From Gemmatimonadaceae bacterium (GTDB taxonomy: Bacteria; Gemmatimonadota; Gemmatimonadetes; Gemmatimonadales; Gemmatimonadaceae), in contig JAUQWM010000025.1 of NCBI GenBank assembly GCA_030835125.1, positions 1 to 32,197 on the forward strand: DNA of 32,197 bases, in the 5' to 3' direction. The translations under genes were made by a program, and so were the position numbers. Within the stretch, counting starts at the first letter, position 1. Each line of letters starts with the position of its first letter. The notes below the pieces were generated by a model that did no database searches, was not told the origin of the DNA, and saw nothing but the letters and a program-made list of their open reading frames with translations. This document shows positions 7,954-17,986 of the stretch, piece by piece.

Positions 7954-8871
7954 ATGATGACCAGCAGCAGCCTCAAGCTGGCCTGGACGCTGTTCGCCTT
8001 CCACGCCCTGGTCATCGCGTTCTCCACCGTCGCCATGGTCACGATCCTCGCCGGGCCGCCGGGAGACCTCGTCGCGACCGAACCCGGCGCGACCATCATG
8101 CGCCTGTCCTTCAGGTTCGCCGGCCCGACGTACGTGGTGGTCGGGGCCCTGGCCACCCTGGCGTTCCTCACCGGCGTTCTCGGTTTCCGGACCGCACTGG
8201 CGGTGGCGGCAACCGCCACGCTCGCGTCGTTAGGCGCGGAGCTCGCGGGGACATCGGCCGCGCTGCCGTTCGGCGAGTACGCCTACTCGGGCATGCTCGG
8301 CTACCGGATCCTGGGGCTGGTTCCCTTCCCGATCCCCCTGTCGTGGTTCTACATGCTGGTGGGGTCGCTCGCGATCGTCGCCCGGCTCGCCCCCGCCGGG
8401 GACAACGGTCGCACGCGGTGGCGATGGGCACTGCTCGCCGGCTTGCTGATGGTGGCCTGGGACATCTCGATGGACCCGGCGATGGTGGGGACCGGGCACT
8501 GGGCGTGGGGACGGGGAGACATGTTCCGGAACGCGGGACTGCCGGGCTGGCTGACGGCGTTCTTCACCGCGGATGCCTTCTACGGCATGCCCCTCAGCAA
8601 CTGGATGGGATGGCTGCTGACCGCCACGCTGGTGGCCCGCCTGATGCTGGCGCTCGTGCCGCCAACCGTGGTCCAGCAGCGGCTGGAGCGCTCGAGCTTC
8701 CCGGTGGTCCTCTTCCTGGCCAACGGCGTCATGCCGGTGGCTTTGTGCCTGCGCGACGGGTTCTGGTGGGCAGCCGTCGCAGGAACGCTGGCCATGGGCG
8801 TCCCCGCGGCGCTGGCCCTCGTCCGTCGCGCGTCGCGGGGCATGCCCCTGCCTGAACGGCGCATGGCGTGA
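7954..8871 (+). CDS. cruF: Carotenoid hydratase, CruF-like integral membrane protein
   Basis: A 305-residue polytopic membrane protein with about eight hydrophobic segments: near residues 8-33, 50-68, 75-95, 105-135, 148-165, 190-225 and two in the last 60 residues. The run SLGAELAGTSAALPFGEYAYSG, the later AWDISMDPAM and the FFTADAFYGMPLSNWMGW region match the carotenoid-biosynthesis family that includes CruF (gamma-carotene 1',2'-hydratase) and the archaeal bisanhydrobacterioruberin hydratase. It would add water across the terminal double bond of an acyclic carotene end, giving a 1'-hydroxyl that can be glycosylated. It lies 28 nt after crtB, and its TGA overlaps the GTG of crtI, so it is made with the desaturase. 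The exact substrate end-group is inferred from context. Confidence 0.78.
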   Translation: MMTSSSLKLAWTLFAFHALVIAFSTVAMVTILAGPPGDLVATEPGATIMRLSFRFAGPTYVVVGALATLAFLTGVLGFRTALAVAATATLASLGAELAGTSAALPFGEYAYSGMLGYRILGLVPFPIPLSWFYMLVGSLAIVARLAPAGDNGRTRWRWALLAGLLMVAWDISMDPAMVGTGHWAWGRGDMFRNAGLPGWLTAFFTADAFYGMPLSNWMGWLLTATLVARLMLALVPPTVVQQRLERSSFPVVLFLANGVMPVALCLRDGFWWAAVAGTLAMGVPAALALVRRASRGMPLPERRMA

Positions 8872-10334
8872 GGATCGTCGTCATCGGTGCCGGGTTTGGC
8901 GGGCTCGCCGCGGCGATCCGGTTGCGGGCCCGGGGACACGATGTGGAGATCGTCGAGAAGCGTGACCAGCCTGGCGGCCGGGCGGGCGTCTTCCGGCAGG
9001 ACGGGTTCACCTTCGACGCCGGCCCGACGATCATCACCGCCCCGCACCTCGTCGAGGAGCTGTTCACGGCGGCCGGGGTCCGGATGGAAGCGCGGGTCCG
9101 CCTGGTTCCGCTGGATCCCTTCTACCGCGTTCGCTTTCCCGACGGAAGCACCATCGACTGGGGAATGGACGAAGCGCGGCGCGAGGCATCGATCGCGCGG
9201 TTGTCCCCGGGGGACGTGGCGGGGTACCGGCGGTTCGCGGCGCGGTCGAGGGACGTCTTCGAGCAGGCCTTCCCGCTCGTGGACCAGCCCTTCGACACGT
9301 TAGGCGCGATGGGGCGCGCGGTGCCGCGCCTCATCCGCGCCCGCGCCTGGCGCTCGGTGGCGGGTCTCGTCGAGTCGGAGGTGCGTGACCCGCGTATCCG
9401 CCAGTTGCTGAGCTTCCATCCGCTCCTCATCGGCGGGAACCCGTTCGACAGCCCGGCGATCTACGCGCTCATCCACGAACTGGAACGCCGGTGGGGCGTC
9501 TGGTTCGCCGAGGGCGGGACGGGCGCGCTGGTGAATGCCCTCGCCGAACTGGTTCAGGAGGCGGGCGGTCGACTCCGGCTCGCGGCTGAGGTGGCGTCGA
9601 TCGATGTCGATGCCGCCGGGCGGGCCACCGGCGTCACGCTCACCTCAGGCGAGAAGGTGCCGGCCGATGCCGTGATCTGCAACGGGGACGTGGTGCGATC
9701 CTATCGCGACCTGGTCCCGGCGCGGGTCCGCCGCGTCAACACCGACGCGCGCCTCTCGCGGTACCGCCACGGGATGTCGCTCTTCGTGCTGTATTTCGGG
9801 ACCGACCGCCGCTACGACGACGTCGCCCACCACGAGATCCTGCTCGGCCCGCGATATCGCGAGTTGCTCCGCGACATCTTCGACCGGCGCTACCTGGCCG
9901 ATGACTTCGCGCTCTACCTCCATCGGCCGACGGCCACGGATCGCTCGCTCGCCCCGACGGGATGCGACGCCTGGTATGTGCTCTCCCCGGTGCCCAACCT
10001 CGACGGCAGCACCGACTGGGGTTCGGCCAGCGGCGCGTATCGCGACCGGATCGTCGCCCACCTCGAGGCACGCCTGTTGCCGGGCCTGTCGAGGCACATC
10101 ATCACGGAGCGCTGCATCGATCCCCGGTTCTTCCGCGATGAGCTGAACAGCCACCTCGGGAACGCGTTCGCGGTGCAGCCCCTGCTGACGCAGTCGGCGT
10201 GGTTCAGGCCACACGTCCGGAGCGAGGATGTGCCTAACCTGTACTTCGTGGGGGCGGGGACGCATCCCGGCGCGGGGATTCCGGGTGTCCTGAGCTCGGC
10301 GAAGATCGTCGCGCGGCTTCTCGACGAACCCTGA
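8868..10334 (+). CDS. crtI: CrtI-type phytoene desaturase
   Basis: A 488-residue FAD-dependent carotenoid desaturase that introduces double bonds into phytoene on the way to lycopene or neurosporene. The N-terminus is the dinucleotide-binding motif VVIGAGFGGLAAAIRL, followed by the acidic ribose-binding EIVEK, GGRAG and the family run FDAGPTIIT. The C-terminal signature is NLYFVGAGTHPGAGIPGVLSSAK. The length is typical. It starts at a GTG overlapping the cruF TGA (GTGA), so translation is probably coupled. Some homologs act instead as 3,4-desaturases (CrtD) or oxygenases; since this is the only desaturase in the operon, the phytoene step is most likely. It carries one TTA codon, in the TTA-GGC context. 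Confidence 0.92.
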   Translation: MRIVVIGAGFGGLAAAIRLRARGHDVEIVEKRDQPGGRAGVFRQDGFTFDAGPTIITAPHLVEELFTAAGVRMEARVRLVPLDPFYRVRFPDGSTIDWGMDEARREASIARLSPGDVAGYRRFAARSRDVFEQAFPLVDQPFDTLGAMGRAVPRLIRARAWRSVAGLVESEVRDPRIRQLLSFHPLLIGGNPFDSPAIYALIHELERRWGVWFAEGGTGALVNALAELVQEAGGRLRLAAEVASIDVDAAGRATGVTLTSGEKVPADAVICNGDVVRSYRDLVPARVRRVNTDARLSRYRHGMSLFVLYFGTDRRYDDVAHHEILLGPRYRELLRDIFDRRYLADDFALYLHRPTATDRSLAPTGCDAWYVLSPVPNLDGSTDWGSASGAYRDRIVAHLEARLLPGLSRHIITERCIDPRFFRDELNSHLGNAFAVQPLLTQSAWFRPHVRSEDVPNLYFVGAGTHPGAGIPGVLSSAKIVARLLDEP

Positions 10335-10351
10335 ACAGACCGGCCCCGCTC

Positions 10352-11227
10352 CTAGAAGCGAAACGCGAACCCCAGCCACGGGATCGTCACGCTCTCCCCG
10401 AACGGGCTGATGAAGGCCAGGTCCACCGACAGGCCCTCACCGAGGAAGCGAATGCCGTAGGAGTACAGTCCTTCCGTCTCCCCGGAGACGGGGAAGATCC
10501 AGTTCTCCGAGATGAGCGAGAACCGACGCGAGACGCGGCCCTGGCCACCGACCATGACCACTGGGTTGGTCGCCAGCTCGTCCCCGGCATACCCCCATCC
10601 GAGGCCGGCCGACAGGTTACTGTCCCGGTTGCCGATGGTCCCGACCCCGTACACCAGGCCTGCACTCGTCCGGTCCCCGCCGCCGGTGCCGAAGGGCAAC
10701 AGTCCCGCCAGGGCCCCGATCGCGAACTTCGCCCGTTCGCCATTCACCACGGTGTACTTCGGCAGGAGGTAGTAGAACGTGTCCTCGATCGGGACGCCGG
10801 GGAACCAGAGAAACCCGCCGCCAATCGTGAACCGGTCCGTCAACCCCGTCGCGAACGTGTGCAGGACCAGCCAGGTATTCGAGTAATAGCCGGTGCCCTT
10901 CTCCATCGGGAACGCGGTGGACGAGAACAACAGGCGCGTGGCATGGGGATTCTCGAACCAGTACGCTCCGTCATGCAGGCGGGAGGCGGGAAACTCGATT
11001 ACCTCAGCGATGGCGGCCCTCGCCAACGAAAGTTCACCACCATCCAGGCGAAGCCGCACGCTGTCAGCCGTGACGCCGGTGATCCGGCCGACCATGGTCG
11101 AGCCGTCCTTCAGGTGAACGGAGTGACGGATCGAGTCCGCGACACTCACCGAATCGATCGATACGCGCTGGGCCAGCGCCGGTCCGGCAAGAAGCAGGCT
11201 GCCCAGCAGCAGCAGGAGGGTTCGCAT
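10352..11227 (-). CDS. Exported outer-membrane-type protein of unknown function
   Basis: I do not recognise the family. The 291 residues begin with a clear signal peptide (run of Leu, then GPALAQ, cleavage near 19). Residues about 35-85 read like a small SH3/LSm-type beta module (LKDGSTMVGRITGVTADSVRLRL, then IAEVIEF). From about 95 on, alternating hydrophobic and polar residues, many glycines and aromatics, and a C-terminal FAFRF suggest an outer-membrane beta-barrel with a terminal beta-signal. The ATG has GGGAG six nt upstream. It converges on crtI with a 17-nt gap and is divergent from tig; neither neighbour suggests a role. Confidence 0.75.
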   Translation of the reverse strand: MRTLLLLLGSLLLAGPALAQRVSIDSVSVADSIRHSVHLKDGSTMVGRITGVTADSVRLRLDGGELSLARAAIAEVIEFPASRLHDGAYWFENPHATRLLFSSTAFPMEKGTGYYSNTWLVLHTFATGLTDRFTIGGGFLWFPGVPIEDTFYYLLPKYTVVNGERAKFAIGALAGLLPFGTGGGDRTSAGLVYGVGTIGNRDSNLSAGLGWGYAGDELATNPVVMVGGQGRVSRRFSLISENWIFPVSGETEGLYSYGIRFLGEGLSVDLAFISPFGESVTIPWLGFAFRF

Positions 11228-11383
11228 CGGTGACTCCCGGCGGTTGGCGGTGGTCGTGACCGGCCAAAGCTGGCAAACCCGGTCGCAACGTCCGTTTCTC
11301 GGGGGGTATTCTCCCGGTTAACTTTCAGGACCCACCGCTTACGCAGACGGATGCGGGCGGGTTCCCGAACGAAGACCCACGCA

Positions 11384-12622
11384 ATGAACCTTCAGGTCAC
11401 CGAAAAGAAAACCGACGGCGTCGAGCGCCTCCTCCAGGTCGAGGTGCCCGCCGACATGGTTCGCCAGGCCGAGGAGAAGGCCGTTCGCCGCTACGCCTCG
11501 TCGGCGCGCCTTCCGGGCTTCCGGCCCGGCAAGGCCCCCCCGGCGATGATCCGCCAGCGCTTCGCTGCCGCCATCCGCCAGGAGACGGTGGAGTCGCTGA
11601 TCCAGGAAGCCTACAAGCAGGTCGTGGGCGACCAGGAGGTGAAGCTGGCGGCACAACCGCACGTGCACGACGTCAAGTTCGCCGAGGGAGAGCCGCTGAC
11701 GTTCGAGTTGCACCTCGAGGTGCAGCCCGACGTCCAGCTGCCCCGCACCCAGGGATTCCGCGTCACGAGGACCCTGCGGCCCGTCACCGATGACGCGGTG
11801 CAGGAGCAGATCGACTCGATGCGCGAGCAGCGCGCCACCTGGTCACCCATCGAGGGCAAGCCCGCCGAGCAGGACATGGTGACGGTGATGCTCGCCAGCG
11901 CGGACGACGCGGGGGTCATCCCCGAGGGGAAGGAATACCGCCTCATCCTGGGCGGCGGGCAGGCGATCCCGGGAATCGAGGAACTCATCATGACCTTGGC
12001 GCCGGGAGAGACGGCCGAGCGCCCGGTGAAGTGGCCGGACGACTTCCCCGACGAGGCGCAGCGGTCGAAGACGAAGCCCGTGCGGGTCACGCTGGCGGAC
12101 GCCAAACGGAAGGCCCTGCCGGTGCTGGACGAGGCGTTCGCCCGCGAGATCGGCGAGTTCGACACGGTGGATGCCCTCCGGACGGCGGTCCGCGACGACC
12201 TCGCGGCGGAGGCCACTCGTGAGGCGGAGGCCGACGTTCGCCAGAAACTCGTGGACGAGATCATCGGCGCGAATCCCTTCGACGTGCCTCCGAGCTGGGT
12301 CAACCAGATGGTGAACGCGTACCTGGAGGCCTACCAGGTCCCCGAGGCGGAGCGCGAGACCTTCGTGGCGCGGTTCCGGGCGATGGCGGAGCGGCAGGTG
12401 CGGCGGGACCTGATCGTCGACACGCTCGCCGAGCGCGAGAAGCTCGCGGCGACCGAGGGTGACATCGACGATCGGATCACGGAGCTCGCGTCCCGGCGCG
12501 GCGTGGACGTCGGCCAGCTGTACGCATCGCTGCAGAAGGCAGGGCGCCTCAAGGAGATCGAGCGCAGCCTGACCGAGGAAAAGGTCTTCACATGGTTGCT
12601 CAACCAGAACACCGTGGAATAG
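11384..12622 (+). CDS. tig: Trigger factor, ribosome-associated chaperone
   Basis: A 413-residue peptidyl-prolyl isomerase/chaperone that binds at the ribosome exit tunnel and shelters nascent chains. The N-terminal ribosome-binding domain carries the signature GFRPGK (45-50). An FKBP-type domain follows (about 150-235, with [16 protein letters not shown] and the LAPGE turn), then the alpha-helical C-terminal chaperone domain rich in Glu, Arg and Ala. I chose the ATG at 11384 because the upstream extension to 11351 has no family similarity. A TATTCT at 11307-11312 could be a -10. It is the first gene of the tig-clpP-clpX-lon order conserved in many bacteria, and ends 47 nt before clpP. Confidence 0.95.
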   Translation: MNLQVTEKKTDGVERLLQVEVPADMVRQAEEKAVRRYASSARLPGFRPGKAPPAMIRQRFAAAIRQETVESLIQEAYKQVVGDQEVKLAAQPHVHDVKFAEGEPLTFELHLEVQPDVQLPRTQGFRVTRTLRPVTDDAVQEQIDSMREQRATWSPIEGKPAEQDMVTVMLASADDAGVIPEGKEYRLILGGGQAIPGIEELIMTLAPGETAERPVKWPDDFPDEAQRSKTKPVRVTLADAKRKALPVLDEAFAREIGEFDTVDALRTAVRDDLAAEATREAEADVRQKLVDEIIGANPFDVPPSWVNQMVNAYLEAYQVPEAERETFVARFRAMAERQVRRDLIVDTLAEREKLAATEGDIDDRITELASRRGVDVGQLYASLQKAGRLKEIERSLTEEKVFTWLLNQNTVE

Positions 12623-12669
12623 GGGCGGGTATACCCATCCCACATCTTCCTTCTCCCATCTCAATTCCC

Positions 12670-13296
12670 ATGGCCAGCATCTATCCGCCGTATGTCATCG
12701 AGCGCTCCAGCCGGGGCGAGCGCACGTACGACATCTTCAGCCGGCTCCTGATGGACCGGATCGTGTTCCTCGGGACGCCGATCAACGACGACGTCGCGAA
12801 CATCATCATCGCGCAGCTGCTGTTCCTGGACGCCGACAACCCGGAGCGCGATATCCACCTGTACATCAACTCGCCGGGCGGCTCCGTGTCCGCGGGCCTC
12901 GCGATCTACGACACCATGCAGTTCCTGAAGTCCCCGGTGAACACCATCTGCATGGGACTGGCGGCCAGCATGGGCGCCTTCCTGCTGGCGGCGGGCCACG
13001 CGGGCAAGCGCTCGGCGCTCCCGCACTCGCGCATCATGATCCACCAACCGTCAGGCGGGTACCAGGGGACGGCGGCGGACATCGAGATCCAGGCGAAGGA
13101 GATCCTGTACCTGCGGTCGAAGATGAACGAGCTCATGGGGCGCCACACCGGGCGCCAGCTCGAGCAGATCGAGCGCGACGTGGACCGTGACCGCTTCATG
13201 TCCGCCGAGGAAGCGAAGACGTACGGCATCATCGACAACATCGTGGCGAACCGTGCCGAGGTGGAGACGCCTCGCCAGCCCGCCATGGCCGGGTAG
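12670..13296 (+). CDS. clpP: ATP-dependent Clp protease proteolytic subunit
   Basis: A 208-residue serine peptidase that forms the tetradecameric chamber used by ClpX or ClpA/C unfoldases in the cytosol. The catalytic triad is visible: Ser100 in [11 protein letters not shown], His125 in MIHQPSGG and Asp174 in DRDRFM, with the same spacing as E. coli Clp[10 protein letters not shown] (65-73) forms the oxyanion-hole strand. The N-terminus [18 protein letters not shown] supports the ATG at 12670, although the frame stays open upstream into tig. No Shine-Dalgarno is seen; TATACC 35 nt upstream may be a -10 for a separate clpP promoter. A strong hairpin separates it from clpX. Confidence 0.97.
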   Translation: MASIYPPYVIERSSRGERTYDIFSRLLMDRIVFLGTPINDDVANIIIAQLLFLDADNPERDIHLYINSPGGSVSAGLAIYDTMQFLKSPVNTICMGLAASMGAFLLAAGHAGKRSALPHSRIMIHQPSGGYQGTAADIEIQAKEILYLRSKMNELMGRHTGRQLEQIERDVDRDRFMSAEEAKTYGIIDNIVANRAEVETPRQPAMAG

Positions 13297-13328
13297 GCAT
13301 TCCGCCTCACAAAACGCAACGCGGGCCG

Positions 13329-13361
13329 GCACGGGGGGTGTCGAATCGGCACCCCCCGTGC
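13329..13361. terminator. 12-bp perfect hairpin between clpP and clpX
   Basis: GCACGGGGGGTG (13329-13340) and CACCCCCCGTGC (13350-13361) pair perfectly around a 9-nt loop. AATTGCC follows rather than a T-tract, so it is an atypical intrinsic terminator or a processing/stability element. It suggests clpP and clpX are at least partly separate transcripts. Confidence 0.6.
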
Positions 13362-13483
13362 AATTGCCTCCGGGCGGCCCCGCGCGTCAATTTGGACAGG
13401 GGGTGGGTGACTGGAGCGGCGTGAGGAGGGGTCCTTCCTCGTGCCCGACCGGTCAGCCATCGCCGCCCACTCATCACTCCGTC

Positions 13484-14734
13484 ATGTCCCACGACAAGCA
13501 CCTGCGCTGCTCCTTCTGCGGAAAGTCCAAGGATTCGGTGAGGAAGTTCATCTCCGGGCCCTCGGTCTACATCTGCAACGAATGCATCGCGCTGTGTAAC
13601 GAGATCCTGGCGGAGGACGAGGAAAAGGAAGTCGCGGAGGCGATCACGCAGGTCCCGACGCCCACCGAAATCAAGGACGTCCTGGACCAGTATGTGATCG
13701 GGCAGGAGCACGCGAAGAAGGCGCTGGCGGTGGCGGTCTACAACCACTACAAGCGCATCAACTCCGGCTCGGCGCGCGACAACGACGTCGAGCTCGACAA
13801 GAGCAACATCCTGCTGCTCGGCCCCACCGGCGTCGGCAAGACCCTCCTGGCCCAGACGCTGGCCCGCATCCTCGACGTGCCGTTCACGATCGCCGATGCC
13901 ACGACGCTGACCGAGGCCGGCTACGTCGGCGAGGATGTCGAGAACATCCTCGTCAGGCTCCTGCAGGCCGGCGACTTCAACGTCGCGGAATGCGAGCGCG
14001 GGATCGTCTACATCGACGAACTGGACAAGATCGCGCGCAAGTCGGAGAACCCGTCCATCACGCGCGACGTGTCGGGCGAGGGCGTGCAGCAGGCGCTCCT
14101 GAAGATCCTCGAGGGGACGATCGCGTCGGTGCCGCCGCAGGGTGGCCGTAAGCACCCGCAGCAGGAATACATCCAGATCAACACCAAGGACATCCTGTTC
14201 ATCTGCGGAGGCGCGTTCGACGGTCTCGACAAGATCATCGAGACGCGCGTGGGCCGGAAGCAGATCGGGTTCAGCCGCGAGGACGTGCAGACCGGCAAGG
14301 CCAAGCGCGTCGCCAAGAACCCGTATGCGGAGATCGAGCCGGATGACCTCCTCCGCTACGGGCTGATCCCGGAGCTCGTGGGCCGGTTGCCGGTGGTGGT
14401 GCCGCTGGAGGCGCTCGACGAGGAGTCGCTCGTCCGGATCCTCAAGGAGCCGAAGAACGCGCTCACCAAGCAGTACCAGAAGCTCTTCGAGCTGGAGACG
14501 GTGCGCATCACGTTCGAGGAGTCGGCCCTGCGCGCGGTGGCGGAGAAGGCGCTCAAGCGCGGCACCGGTGCGCGCGGGCTCCGGGCCATCCTCGAGGAAG
14601 TCCTGCTGAACGTCATGTTCGACCTGCCAAGTCGCGATGACGTCGTCGAGGTCCGGGTCACCGAGGCGTGCATCGTGAACGGCTCGCCCCCGATGCTCGA
14701 GATCGCCCCGAAGCGCCAGAAGAAGGAAGCCTGA
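13484..14734 (+). CDS. clpX: ATP-dependent Clp protease ATP-binding subunit ClpX
   Basis: A 416-residue AAA+ unfoldase that feeds tagged substrates to ClpP. The N-terminal zinc-binding domain has four cysteines (C9, C12, C31, C34). Walker A is GPTGVGKT (113-120), pore loop 1 GYVGEDVEN, Walker [11 protein letters not shown], and the RKH pore element lies in GGRKHPQQ. The IGF tripeptide that docks on ClpP is present in GRKQIGFS. The C-terminal AAA small domain includes [13 protein letters not shown] with sensor II. The ATG at 13484 fits the canonical ClpX N-terminus; the frame is open about 300 nt upstream but without similarity. The terminator-like hairpin before it suggests it may have its own promoter. 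Confidence 0.97.
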   Translation: MSHDKHLRCSFCGKSKDSVRKFISGPSVYICNECIALCNEILAEDEEKEVAEAITQVPTPTEIKDVLDQYVIGQEHAKKALAVAVYNHYKRINSGSARDNDVELDKSNILLLGPTGVGKTLLAQTLARILDVPFTIADATTLTEAGYVGEDVENILVRLLQAGDFNVAECERGIVYIDELDKIARKSENPSITRDVSGEGVQQALLKILEGTIASVPPQGGRKHPQQEYIQINTKDILFICGGAFDGLDKIIETRVGRKQIGFSREDVQTGKAKRVAKNPYAEIEPDDLLRYGLIPELVGRLPVVVPLEALDEESLVRILKEPKNALTKQYQKLFELETVRITFEESALRAVAEKALKRGTGARGLRAILEEVLLNVMFDLPSRDDVVEVRVTEACIVNGSPPMLEIAPKRQKKEA

Positions 14735-14758
14735 GGGCGGAGGGACGAATCTCCGCGT

Positions 14759-14787
14759 CGCCGGCCGGCTCCCCGCGCCGGCCGGCG
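14759..14787. terminator. Terminator-like hairpin after clpX
   Basis: CGCCGGCCGG (14759-14768) and CCGGCCGGCG (14778-14787) form a perfect 10-bp stem with a 9-nt loop, 25 nt after the clpX stop. ATTCGTTAGGC follows, with only a short T run. The rest of the 226-nt clpX-lon gap is very GC-rich; TAGATT at 14925-14930 may be a -10 for lon. Confidence 0.55.
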
Positions 14788-14960
14788 ATTCGTTAGGCAG
14801 GCAGGCTCGCGCCGGTCCGGCCTCCCACGGCGGCGCCGCGATCCTGCGGTCCAGTCCGGCGGGACCCCGGGGCGGAACCGGGACCGGGGCCGTCCCCGAG
14901 GCGTGCGCCGCGCCCCCGTGCCGCTAGATTCCCGGACGCGCCTGTCCGCCCGAATCGCCC

Positions 14961-17369
14961 ATGCTGCTCACCCGCGACACCGAGACGTTCGAGATCCCCG
15001 ATCGACTGCCCGTCGTGCCCCTGCGCGACGTGGTCGTCTTTCCGTACGTGCTGATGCCGCTACTGATCGGCCGTCCCGGATCGCTCTCGGCGGTGGACGT
15101 GGCGGCGGCGAGTCCCGAGCGGTGGCTGGTCCTGGTGACGCAGCGGAACGCGGAGACCGCCGAGCCGACGGCGAACGACCTGTTCCGCATCGGCGTGGTC
15201 GTCCGGATCCAGCAGATGAGTCGCACCCCGAGCGGCGGGGTGCGGGTCCTGGTGGAGGCGATGGGACGCGTGCGGATCACGCGATTCGCGTCGGCGGGCG
15301 GGCACCTGCGGGCATCGATCGTTGCCGCCCCCTTTCTCACGGGCGCGCTGGCGGCGGAGGACCGGGCGCGGGCGCGGCAGACGCTGGCGCGCTTCGAGGA
15401 GTATGTCGGGCTGCAGCGGCGGATCCCAGCGGAGGTGGCAGCGCTGGCGCAGGCCTCGACGACCGAGGAGCGCATGGCCTGCGCGATCGCCGCGCACCTC
15501 ACCGTGCGCCACGAGGTCCGCCAGCGCCTGCTCGAGTCGCCGACCCTGGTCGACCTGCTCAAGGCGCTGGAGGAACTGGTGACGGCCGAGACGGACCTGC
15601 TCCGGCTCGAGCGCAAGATCGACGAGGATGTTCGCGGGTCGCTCTACCGGAACCAGCGCGAGTTCTACCTGCAGGAGCAGCTCAAGGCGATCCACCGCGA
15701 GCTGGGGCAGGAGGAGCAGGATGACCTCGACGGGCTGGCGCAACAGGTGGCGGCCAAGGGGTTCCCCGACGCGGCGCGGGCGCGCGCGGAGCGGGAGCTG
15801 CGCAAGCTGCGCCGGATGTCGCCGATGTCACCCGAGGCGACCGTGGGGCGCAACTACGTCGACTGGATGCTGGCCCTGCCCTGGAGCGAGCGCACCGACG
15901 ACGTGCTCGACGTGGACCATGCCCGGCGGGTGCTGGACGAGGACCACTTCGGCCTGGACGAGGTGAAGGACCGGATCCTCGACCACATCGCCGTCCTGGC
16001 GCTGGTGGGCCGGCTGGAGGGCCCTGTGCTGTGCCTGGTGGGTCCCCCGGGCACGGGCAAGACGTCGTTAGGCCGGTCGATCGCCCGGGCCCTCGGCAGG
16101 CGCTTCTCGCGCATGTCGCTGGGGGGCGTGCGCGACGAAGCCGAGATCCGCGGGCACCGGCGCACGTACATCGGGTCCATGCCGGGACGGATCATCCAGG
16201 CGATGCGGCGCGCCGAGGTCATGAACCCGGTGCTGCTGCTGGACGAGGTCGACAAGCTGGGGACCGACTACCGCGGCGACCCGTCGGCCGCCCTGCTGGA
16301 AGTGCTCGACCCGGAACAGAACCGCGCGTTCTCGGATCACTACCTCGAGGTCGACTACGACCTCTCGAACGTCTTCTTCATCACGACGGCCAACTCGCTG
16401 GCCACGATCCCCGACCCGCTGCGGGACCGGATGGAGATCCTCCGGCTTCCGGGGTACCTCGACCACGAGAAGCACGCCATCGCCCGGCAGTACCTGGTGC
16501 CGCGCCAGCTCGAGCGCGCCGGCGTGCCGCCGGCGTCGGTGACGCTGGAGCCCGACGTGGTTCCCGCCATCGTCCGGCAGTACACGCGCGAGGCGGGCGT
16601 CCGCGAGCTGGAGCGACGAATCGCGCGGCTGGCCCGCAAGATTGCCCGGCAGCGGGTCGCCGCGCCGGCCGCGGCGACCGGGGCCGCCACGCACATCGCC
16701 TCGGCGGACCTTCGCGAGTTGCTCGGGGTCCCGCCCTTCGACGTCGACGAGAACACGCTCGACGACAAGGTCGGCGTCGCCTCGGGGCTGGCCTACACGA
16801 CCGTCGGTGGCGAGATCCTCGAGATCGAGGTGAGCGCCGTGCCGGGACGCGGGCGGCTGCACCTGACGGGGACGTTAGGCGACGTCATGAAGGAGTCCGC
16901 CAGTGCCGCGCTGAGCTACATCCGCGGGCGGGCCCGCATGCTGGGCCTCGAACCCGAGTTCCTGCGGACGCGCGATCTCCACCTCCACATCCCCGCGGGC
17001 GCGACCCCAAAGGACGGGCCGTCGGCGGGCATCGCCATCGCCATCGCCATGATCTCGGCGCTGACCGGGGCCCCCGTCCGCGGCGACACGGCGATGACCG
17101 GCGAGATCACCCTCCGCGGCCGCGTGCTCGGCATCGGCGGGCTCCGCGAGAAGGCCGTCGCGGCGCACCGCGCCCGCATCCGTCACGTGATGATCCCGAA
17201 GCAGAATGCGCGCGACCTGGAAGAACTGCCGGCGGACGTCCTCGAGGGCCTGCAGTTCCACCCGGTCGCCACCATGGACGAGGTCCTCCTCCTGGCGTTC
17301 CGGAACCGGGTCCGGCCCGCCGACGCGACCGGCGACGTGGCCCAGCCTGCGGCGCTGCTGTCCCATTGA
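14961..17369 (+). CDS. lon: ATP-dependent protease Lon (La)
   Basis: An 802-residue cytosolic AAA+ protease that degrades misfolded and regulatory proteins. The N-terminal LON substrate-binding domain ([23 protein letters not shown]) covers about 15-205 and a coiled region follows. The AAA+ module has Walker [10 protein letters not shown] near 361 and Walker B in [13 protein letters not shown]. The C-terminal S16 protease domain carries the catalytic dyad Ser688 in PKDGPSAG and Lys731 in [12 protein letters not shown], 43 residues apart as in E. coli Lon. The length is normal. Its stop codon overlaps the engB ATG by one base (TGATG). Two of its leucines use the rare TTA codon, both in TTA-GGC. 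Confidence 0.97.
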   Translation: MLLTRDTETFEIPDRLPVVPLRDVVVFPYVLMPLLIGRPGSLSAVDVAAASPERWLVLVTQRNAETAEPTANDLFRIGVVVRIQQMSRTPSGGVRVLVEAMGRVRITRFASAGGHLRASIVAAPFLTGALAAEDRARARQTLARFEEYVGLQRRIPAEVAALAQASTTEERMACAIAAHLTVRHEVRQRLLESPTLVDLLKALEELVTAETDLLRLERKIDEDVRGSLYRNQREFYLQEQLKAIHRELGQEEQDDLDGLAQQVAAKGFPDAARARAERELRKLRRMSPMSPEATVGRNYVDWMLALPWSERTDDVLDVDHARRVLDEDHFGLDEVKDRILDHIAVLALVGRLEGPVLCLVGPPGTGKTSLGRSIARALGRRFSRMSLGGVRDEAEIRGHRRTYIGSMPGRIIQAMRRAEVMNPVLLLDEVDKLGTDYRGDPSAALLEVLDPEQNRAFSDHYLEVDYDLSNVFFITTANSLATIPDPLRDRMEILRLPGYLDHEKHAIARQYLVPRQLERAGVPPASVTLEPDVVPAIVRQYTREAGVRELERRIARLARKIARQRVAAPAAATGAATHIASADLRELLGVPPFDVDENTLDDKVGVASGLAYTTVGGEILEIEVSAVPGRGRLHLTGTLGDVMKESASAALSYIRGRARMLGLEPEFLRTRDLHLHIPAGATPKDGPSAGIAIAIAMISALTGAPVRGDTAMTGEITLRGRVLGIGGLREKAVAAHRARIRHVMIPKQNARDLEELPADVLEGLQFHPVATMDEVLLLAFRNRVRPADATGDVAQPAALLSH

Positions 17370-17986
17370 TGGCGGCCGACCGCACCGACGCGCTCATCGT
17401 CAGGCAGCTCGAGTTCCTGGGGGGCATGGCCAGCGTGGATGGCTGGCGACCGGATTCCCTGCTGCCGGAGGTCGCGTTCGCCGGCCGCTCCAACGTGGGC
17501 AAGTCGTCGCTCCTGAACGCGCTCCTGCGCCGCCGCGCCGCCGCGCGCGTGTCGCGCACGCCGGGCCGCACGCGAGAGATCAACTTCTTCCGTGTCAACG
17601 ATGCCTTCATCCTGGTCGACCTCCCCGGCTACGGGTACGCGCGGGTCGCCAAGGAGCGCCAGGCGGAGTGGAGGCCCCTCATCGAGGGCTACCTGAAGTC
17701 GAGCCCCAGGCTCCGCGGGCTGGTGCTGCTGCTGGACGCGCGGCGGGAGCCCAGCGACGACGACCGCGCCATGCTGGCATTCCTCGCCGACGCGGGACTC
17801 CCGGTGCTGGTCGCGATCACCAAGATGGACAAGTTCGGGAGCGCCGCCGGCGAGGAACGGGTGAACGCGATCGCCGCGGCCCTGGAACTGGACCGCGAGC
17901 AGGTGGTACCGGTGAGCGCCCGGACCGGCCTCGGGAGGGATGAGCTCGCGTCCGCGCTGGCGGACCTGCTCGCGCAAGGCACATGA
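17369..17986 (+). CDS. engB: Ribosome biogenesis GTPase EngB (YihA/YsxC)
   Basis: A 205-residue TRAFAC-class GTPase needed for late assembly of the large ribosomal subunit. The GTP-binding motifs are G1 GRSNVGKSSL, the switch I region TPGRTREINFF, G3 DLPGYGYA, G4 TKMD and G5 SARTG. The frame is open far upstream inside lon, but the ATG overlapping the lon TGA by one base gives a normal EngB N-terminus. lon followed by engB is a common gene order. Its TGA overlaps the next gene's ATG (ATGA), implying coupled translation. Confidence 0.95.
   Translation: MAADRTDALIVRQLEFLGGMASVDGWRPDSLLPEVAFAGRSNVGKSSLLNALLRRRAAARVSRTPGRTREINFFRVNDAFILVDLPGYGYARVAKERQAEWRPLIEGYLKSSPRLRGLVLLLDARREPSDDDRAMLAFLADAGLPVLVAITKMDKFGSAAGEERVNAIAAALELDREQVVPVSARTGLGRDELASALADLLAQGT

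Noticed and set aside
16031-17368. Long upstream extension of engB inside lon
   Set aside because: In another frame of lon, with Arg/Gly/Pro-rich shadow composition. The EngB N-terminus begins at the ATG overlapping the lon stop.
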